Assembly (NCBI GenBank): GCA_031216445.1
Contig: CM062210.1
Coordinates: 8,614,501-8,678,500, forward strand
DNA length: 64,000 nucleotides
Reading direction: 5' to 3'
Source: Lateolabrax maculatus
Taxonomy: Eukaryota > Chordata > Actinopteri > Acropomatiformes > Lateolabracidae
This document shows positions 60,298 through 64,000 of the stretch, piece after piece. How positions within the stretch are numbered: the stretch's first letter is position 1; every line of letters starts with the position of its first letter. The notes under the pieces were generated by a model. That model saw only the letters and a program-made list of their open reading frames with translations. It had not been told where the DNA came from and searched no databases. The position numbers and the translations under genes are program-made.

Positions 60298-63200
60298 CTG
60301 TTAACAGTGGCGGTGACACAGTGGGATGGGGGGGGGGGAAGAAAATTTTTTTTTAAAAAAAATCAGGAAATTAGGGAGATTCAGAAAACCGCAATATATT
60401 TGTGTATCTAGCTCTCTTTTCGTTTTATTTCACGAGACATGTCCTCCCAGTGTGCGGCAGTTTGATAGTACAGAGAAATCTCTAATGTTTTAAAACACAC
60501 TAACGATGTGGGTGACCCCCCCCCTTTTTTTATGGGCATGTATGGGCTTTTAAAATAAACTAAGCAACAAGTATCCAACAATCTGTGACCCCCCCACCCT
60601 TCCCCTTAAAAATGAAACATGTTTAAATTTAAAGAGCTGGTACAATCACTTTGGTTATTTTAGCTTCACTTTCTCAAATATCTTTTTGTATTTACAGTAA
60701 ACACAGTGTGCCCCCCCCCCCCCCCCCCCCCCCCCTCCCCCTCCACCCCCAGTTGCACTTTGGAAAGTTTGCCTGTTTGGACAGACCTGCCACGAGTGTC
60801 AATCGTGCAAACAGGAGGGCTGAACCCCTACTGTCCTGGGTCTATACCTGCGTCTGCATGCATCAAGGCATACGTCAAAACAGACAAGCTATGAGCACAG
60901 ACATAGCAGGCCTAAAACCAACTGAAAATAAATGATAAATGAAAGTATCGCCACCGCCGGGCTTCACCCACTGTGTGCCAACTCAGCTTGTCTGCTGTTT
61001 GTAATCCCGCAAATGGCCACGGACGGGGTCTAATTTTGCGTCTTAATAACAAGTATTTCTACCTGATTATGTATGACAAGGCAAAAAAAAAAAAAAAAAA
61101 AAAAAAAAAAGACAATCTGAATAAATTACACGGAAATCATCCTCTGCTGATTTTTCTCCTCCGATTAAAGCTTTTGAGAATATGTAATTGCCTCTGTCTA
61201 ATTACACTTGCGGGTTGAATATCAATTTGACCTTCAGCTGTTGGGTTGAGAGAGCCAATCAAGGATATTAGTGTAGTACAAGAAACCGTCGAGGAACAGA
61301 CCCCAGGGGCAGCCCCAGTCATAACCACACTTTCGGATAGGTTTTAAACATGATACCAAAGACCAGGCCCCTTGGGAGTCAACACACAGAAATAATTTAA
61401 CAGATTTGTACTTAGGTAATGTGAGCAAATTATATGAATAATACATAGGGTGCAGAAACGGAGCAGAGGGGGAGTGTCATGCAGCCACCGGAAAAAGGAA
61501 TGTAATCATTGTATTCATTTACAAGTCTGACTCGACATTTCGAGGCCGTTTTTTTTTTTTTTTTTTTGTATAACCCCCCCTCACTGGCTCCACAGCACGT
61601 CACTGGGTCACGGAGGCGAGCAGCCATATTGAACCATTGTATGTTTTTAAAAGTTAAATCAGAGCTGCTTCGACTCTGCATTGTACAGCCGTCAGTCATC
61701 ACGGACGCACTCAGCTCTGCCACCCTGTTGGTGAATTATTTTAGCACGTCTGCACTTGTCAACTTGTTGCTTTGGCTAAGGGCTATCGAGAGCTGATCAT
61801 TCCAGAGGCATGCTTATTATTTCAGCATGCATATAAGTCACATCCTTTTGTTGCAAAATACAGTTAACATAAGGCTGCAAATACTTAAATGTGAAATAAA
61901 ACTGCACCTTTCTTTGTAGCTCTAAATGTACTAAAGCAATGAATCCAACCAGCTCTTCTTGTTATTGTTATTAGAATTAATTGAAATAAAAGGAACATGC
62001 ATTAACAGCTAATCACTATAGGCAACAACAAAAATGAAAATAAGAGCATCATCACCACATCATCATATCAGTTACGCTGAACGTGAAGATGCATCTTTCT
62101 AACTTTGCTGCCAGTCAGGTCTGGCATGCACTAAGCTACATGGACAAGACCTGACGTGGGCCTCAGTCTTTGTGCTGTGGTGTAAACAAGAGGTTGAACC
62201 GTCAAACGCCTGAGTGAGCTGTACCGTAATCCCCAAGCTCAACCTTTGTAAAACTGATGCAACTCATAACAAACAGGTGGCCAGTAGCTGTTGCGCGCTG
62301 ATGTATCGGCAGCACAGATTGATTAATCGCCATGGCCAATCAGAGTCTATTTTAAATGCGCAAAAGCAATGGAAATATAAAATAAGTTAATTAAAAAAAC
62401 CTGACAATTATGCAAAACATTATTTAACCCGGGTCTGGATACTATGCAAAGCTTATATTTGAATTTCAACATGCGGCGTGAAGATTTTCTGCAACATATT
62501 ATGGTGAATTTTCAACATTTCTACCACATTTCCTTTTATGAATTTATAGCCACTAACCTGTGTGCGTCCTTTTGTGAATCTTAAGATTCTCGGATCTTGC
62601 AAATACTTTTCCACAGCCAGGGAATGGGCATGGAAACGGTTTCTCGCCGGTGTGCACTCGAATGTGATTTACAAGTTTGTACTTGGCTTTAAAAGGTTTG
62701 CCTTCCCTCGGACACTCTTCCCAAAAACATATATGGTTCGCCTGCTCTGGTCCTCCGACGTGCTCCACCGTCACATGCGTTACGAGTTCATGCATGGTGC
62801 TGTAAGTTTTGGAGCAAAGTTTCTTCGGCGCGTGCTCCGGCTCCAGCCACTTGCAAATCAGCTCTTGCTTTATCGGCTGCCTCATGTAGCGGAAAAAGGC
62901 ACCGGCTCCGTGGTGGTGGTGAGCGCTCAGATTCATGTTCAGATTCAGCCCACCGTAGCCATGCAAAGGCGAGGCGGAGAACGGATCAGCCCTGGAGCTT
63001 GCCACTTGACTCAAGTGATCAGACCTAACATACATTTCTCCAGGTAGTCCTAACCTTATTTGTCCATTCAACGCTTGGCCACCCGGTGATCCGCTAGAAG
63101 GCTGGTCGTGATGGAGTCCGGAGAAGAGGGTATGGTTCCCAGCGTCAGGGTGATGACCATAGTGTCCGGGATAGCTACCTGTTGTTGAGACAAACATTCC

Positions 63201-63713
63201 GTGGTGAGAGGCTGAACCAGCAGTCTGGTCGGACAGTACTGGCATGGCTTGAGCTGTCAGATCTCTCCGGATGAGGAAATCCCTACCTGCGGTCAAAGCC
63301 TGGGCCGTGTGAGACATAGAATAGGGCACCGATGTCGCCTGAACCGGGCCAAAAGCTCCCGTTTGACTGGAGACCACTTCACTGTGGCCTGCCATATGAT
63401 GATTGTGGTGGTGGTGATGGTGGTGGGGATAATGATGGGCTGGGCTGATTTTGAGGGCCGCGGAGTGCCCCATGTGTTCTGGCCCGAATGGACTCGGCCC
63501 CAGGCGGGGTTCCGCAGTAATCTCCCCAGGGTGCGAGTGAGCCATTGAGTGTGGATGGCTGCTGAACCCCGGGAAGCCTGTCACGCTCTGAGGGGTATGG
63601 TGGTGATGATGGTGATGGTGGTGAGCCCCTGCCAAGTCAACTAATCTCAGCGCCGTGTTCCGTTTGGAAAACGTAGGGTCCATCATGGGGCTTCCCAATG
63701 CATCCACGCTCAT
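59858..63713 (-). CDS. zic4: Zic family zinc-finger transcription factor Zic4 (two coding exons)
   Basis: The predicted product is a 531-residue nuclear C2H2 transcription factor, made by joining 63713-62558 to 60297-59858. Zic proteins act in dorsal neural tube, cerebellum and somites; in teleosts zic1/zic4 specify dorsal trunk identity. The paralogue call rests on several features. The second finger reads PEQANHICFWEEC. The last finger has KVRGCDK rather than the KMCDK of Zic1-3. The C-terminus has PPPSSGYESSTPSLVSPSSD and NLSEWYVC, as in ZIC4. Zic5 instead has PEQSSHVCFWEDC. The N-terminus (SKRNTALRLVDLA, FGPEHM, GRDFLIRRDL) is shared by the Zic4/Zic5 group. The first ATG is chosen because an in-frame TAG lies nine bases upstream (63722-63720) and G sits at -3. 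Both splice sites are canonical and the frame is intact. I am very sure of the family and sure of zic4. Confidence 0.93.
60298..62557 (-). other. zic4: zic4 intron 1
   Basis: GT-AG intron of 2,260 bases in phase 1. It contains long homopolymers: C25 at 60711-60735, A28 at 61083-61110 and T19 at 61549-61567. The 5' third, near 62240-62460, is free of simple repeats and carries a GATTGATTAATCG word, a CCAAT box and an ATTATGCAAA word, so it may hold an enhancer. No open frame in the intron resembles a protein. Confidence 0.9.
62240..62460. promoter_or_regulatory. Candidate intronic enhancer in zic4
   Basis: A repeat-free stretch inside intron 1 contains a homeodomain-type GATTGATTAATCG near 62317-62329, a CCAAT box near 62336-62340, TTAATT near 62388, and ATTATGCAAA near 62407. 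Dense transcription-factor words in a low-repeat block of a developmental gene intron suggest a conserved element. Conservation was not tested. Confidence 0.3.
62558..63713 (-). CDS. zic4: zic4 coding exon 1: His-rich N-terminus and zinc fingers 1-3
   Basis: This exon encodes residues 1-385 plus the first base of codon 386. Residues 31-39 are nine histidines, and 93-106 form a second His-rich tract. Residues 144-152 (GRDFLIRRDL region) match the conserved ZOC-like box. HGYGGLNLNMNL (251-262) precedes the RYMRQPIKQELICKW signature. Finger 1 is atypical: C287 and C300 are 12 residues apart, with H313 and H318, and W289 makes it part of the Zic/Gli tandem CWCH2 unit. Finger 2 uses C329, C334, H350 and H354 with W331. 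Finger 3 uses C362, C367, H380 and H384. The exon ends in the linker RTHTG, codon phase 1, with donor GTTAGT at 62557-62552. Reading through the donor gives an immediate TAG. This splice position inside HTG|EKPF is the conserved Zic intron site. Confidence 0.93.
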
Positions 63714-64000
63714 TACTTCCTAATTTTAGAATAACTTGACAGCAGGCAAAATAATAATGATGATGACAAATATATTTTAATCGCAATGAAAAATAAAGAA
63801 AAAAGACTTTTTAAAGTTAAGTCTATCTAGACTACATGAAATCCCATTCGGTTGAGAGGCAGCAGCAGGACGCTTTGATACTGAATAGAGATTCATGGTA
63901 GGCGCTGCAGCCCGTGGAGCTAAACAATCACCCTGCGCTCTAATTGGTCAGAGCTCAGTGATTGACGTCACCAGTGACAGTTTCCAACGTGAAGAAAAAT
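63714..64000 (-). promoter_or_regulatory. zic4 5' UTR and proximal promoter, probably shared with zic1
   Basis: This is the upstream sequence of zic4 to the window edge. It contains a CCAAT box in zic4 orientation (ATTGG on the plus strand, 63943-63947), a perfect CRE palindrome TGACGTCA at 63963-63970, and a SOX-type AACAAT near 63924-63929. No clear TATA box sits at a useful distance, and I cannot fix the start site. Vertebrate zic1 and zic4 are divergent neighbours, so this is likely one side of a bidirectional promoter with zic1 to the right. That neighbour is expected from synteny and not seen. Confidence 0.55.

Noticed and set aside
59576..60304. Several plus-strand frames over zic4 exon 2 and the 3' UTR
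   Set aside because: They are shadows of the GC-rich coding strand or translations of A-rich and T-rich runs (poly-K, poly-F).
62562..63047. 161-codon plus-strand frame
   Set aside because: It is antisense to zic4 exon 1, and its sequence is explained by the conserved zinc-finger coding on the other strand.
1..64000. CRISPR arrays, prokaryotic operons, phage or viral genes
   Set aside because: None is present. Repeats here are eukaryotic microsatellites and transposon relics, and gene structure is vertebrate. I also looked for transposase- or herpesvirus-like proteins, because a large transposon inserted at the medaka zic1/zic4 locus, and saw none.

Overview
The window reads as a teleost fish chromosome, probably percomorph. 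It has one multi-exon vertebrate developmental gene at its right edge and about 59 kb of non-coding DNA to its left, with fish-type interspersed repeats and many CA, TA, CT and homopolymer tracts. I see no bacterial, organellar or viral gene. I cannot name the species.

The only gene I can support fully is zic4, on the minus strand. Its coding exon 1 is at 62558-63713 and its coding exon 2 at 60297-59858. They are joined by a GT-AG intron of about 2.26 kb and give a predicted 531-residue, five-zinc-finger Zic protein with histidine-rich tracts. The 3' UTR probably runs to a poly(A) signal at 58943-58948. The sequence upstream of the start (63714-64000) is a short promoter-like stretch. In vertebrates zic4 and zic1 lie head to head, so zic1 is expected just beyond base 64000 on the plus strand, and this edge is likely half of a shared bidirectional promoter.

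The rest, 1 to about 58.9 kb, is the flank downstream of zic4. I found no convincing exon of another gene in it. It holds (a) a well-preserved MITE at 10752-11194 with a perfect 8-bp target duplication, itself interrupted by a tRNA-derived SINE with its own target duplication; (b) a compound of two oppositely oriented copies of one fish hAT-like element at 43228-44180; (c) a degenerate tandem array of about 100-120 bp units at 27755-28360 that is largely open on the minus strand; (d) a LINE-type 3' tail near 25.4-25.6 kb; (e) a decayed ORF near 3.6-3.9 kb; (f) a CpG-rich block at 33.3-35.6 kb studded with alternating long A and T runs; and (g) many microsatellites. Long poly-G/poly-C tracts, including a G36 run, cluster in the last 17 kb around zic4.

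Several stretches are free of repeats and dense in TAATTA, octamer-like and SOX/TCF-like words. They are candidate conserved enhancers for zic1/zic4. In medaka, a large transposon insertion in this downstream flank (the Double anal fin mutant) alters dorsal zic1/zic4 expression, so regulatory content here is expected. The individual intervals are my inference and have not been aligned. I did not find a clear previously undescribed system. The best leads are the open tandem array, the nested transposons and a triple-helix-like U/U/A arrangement in the zic4 3' UTR.
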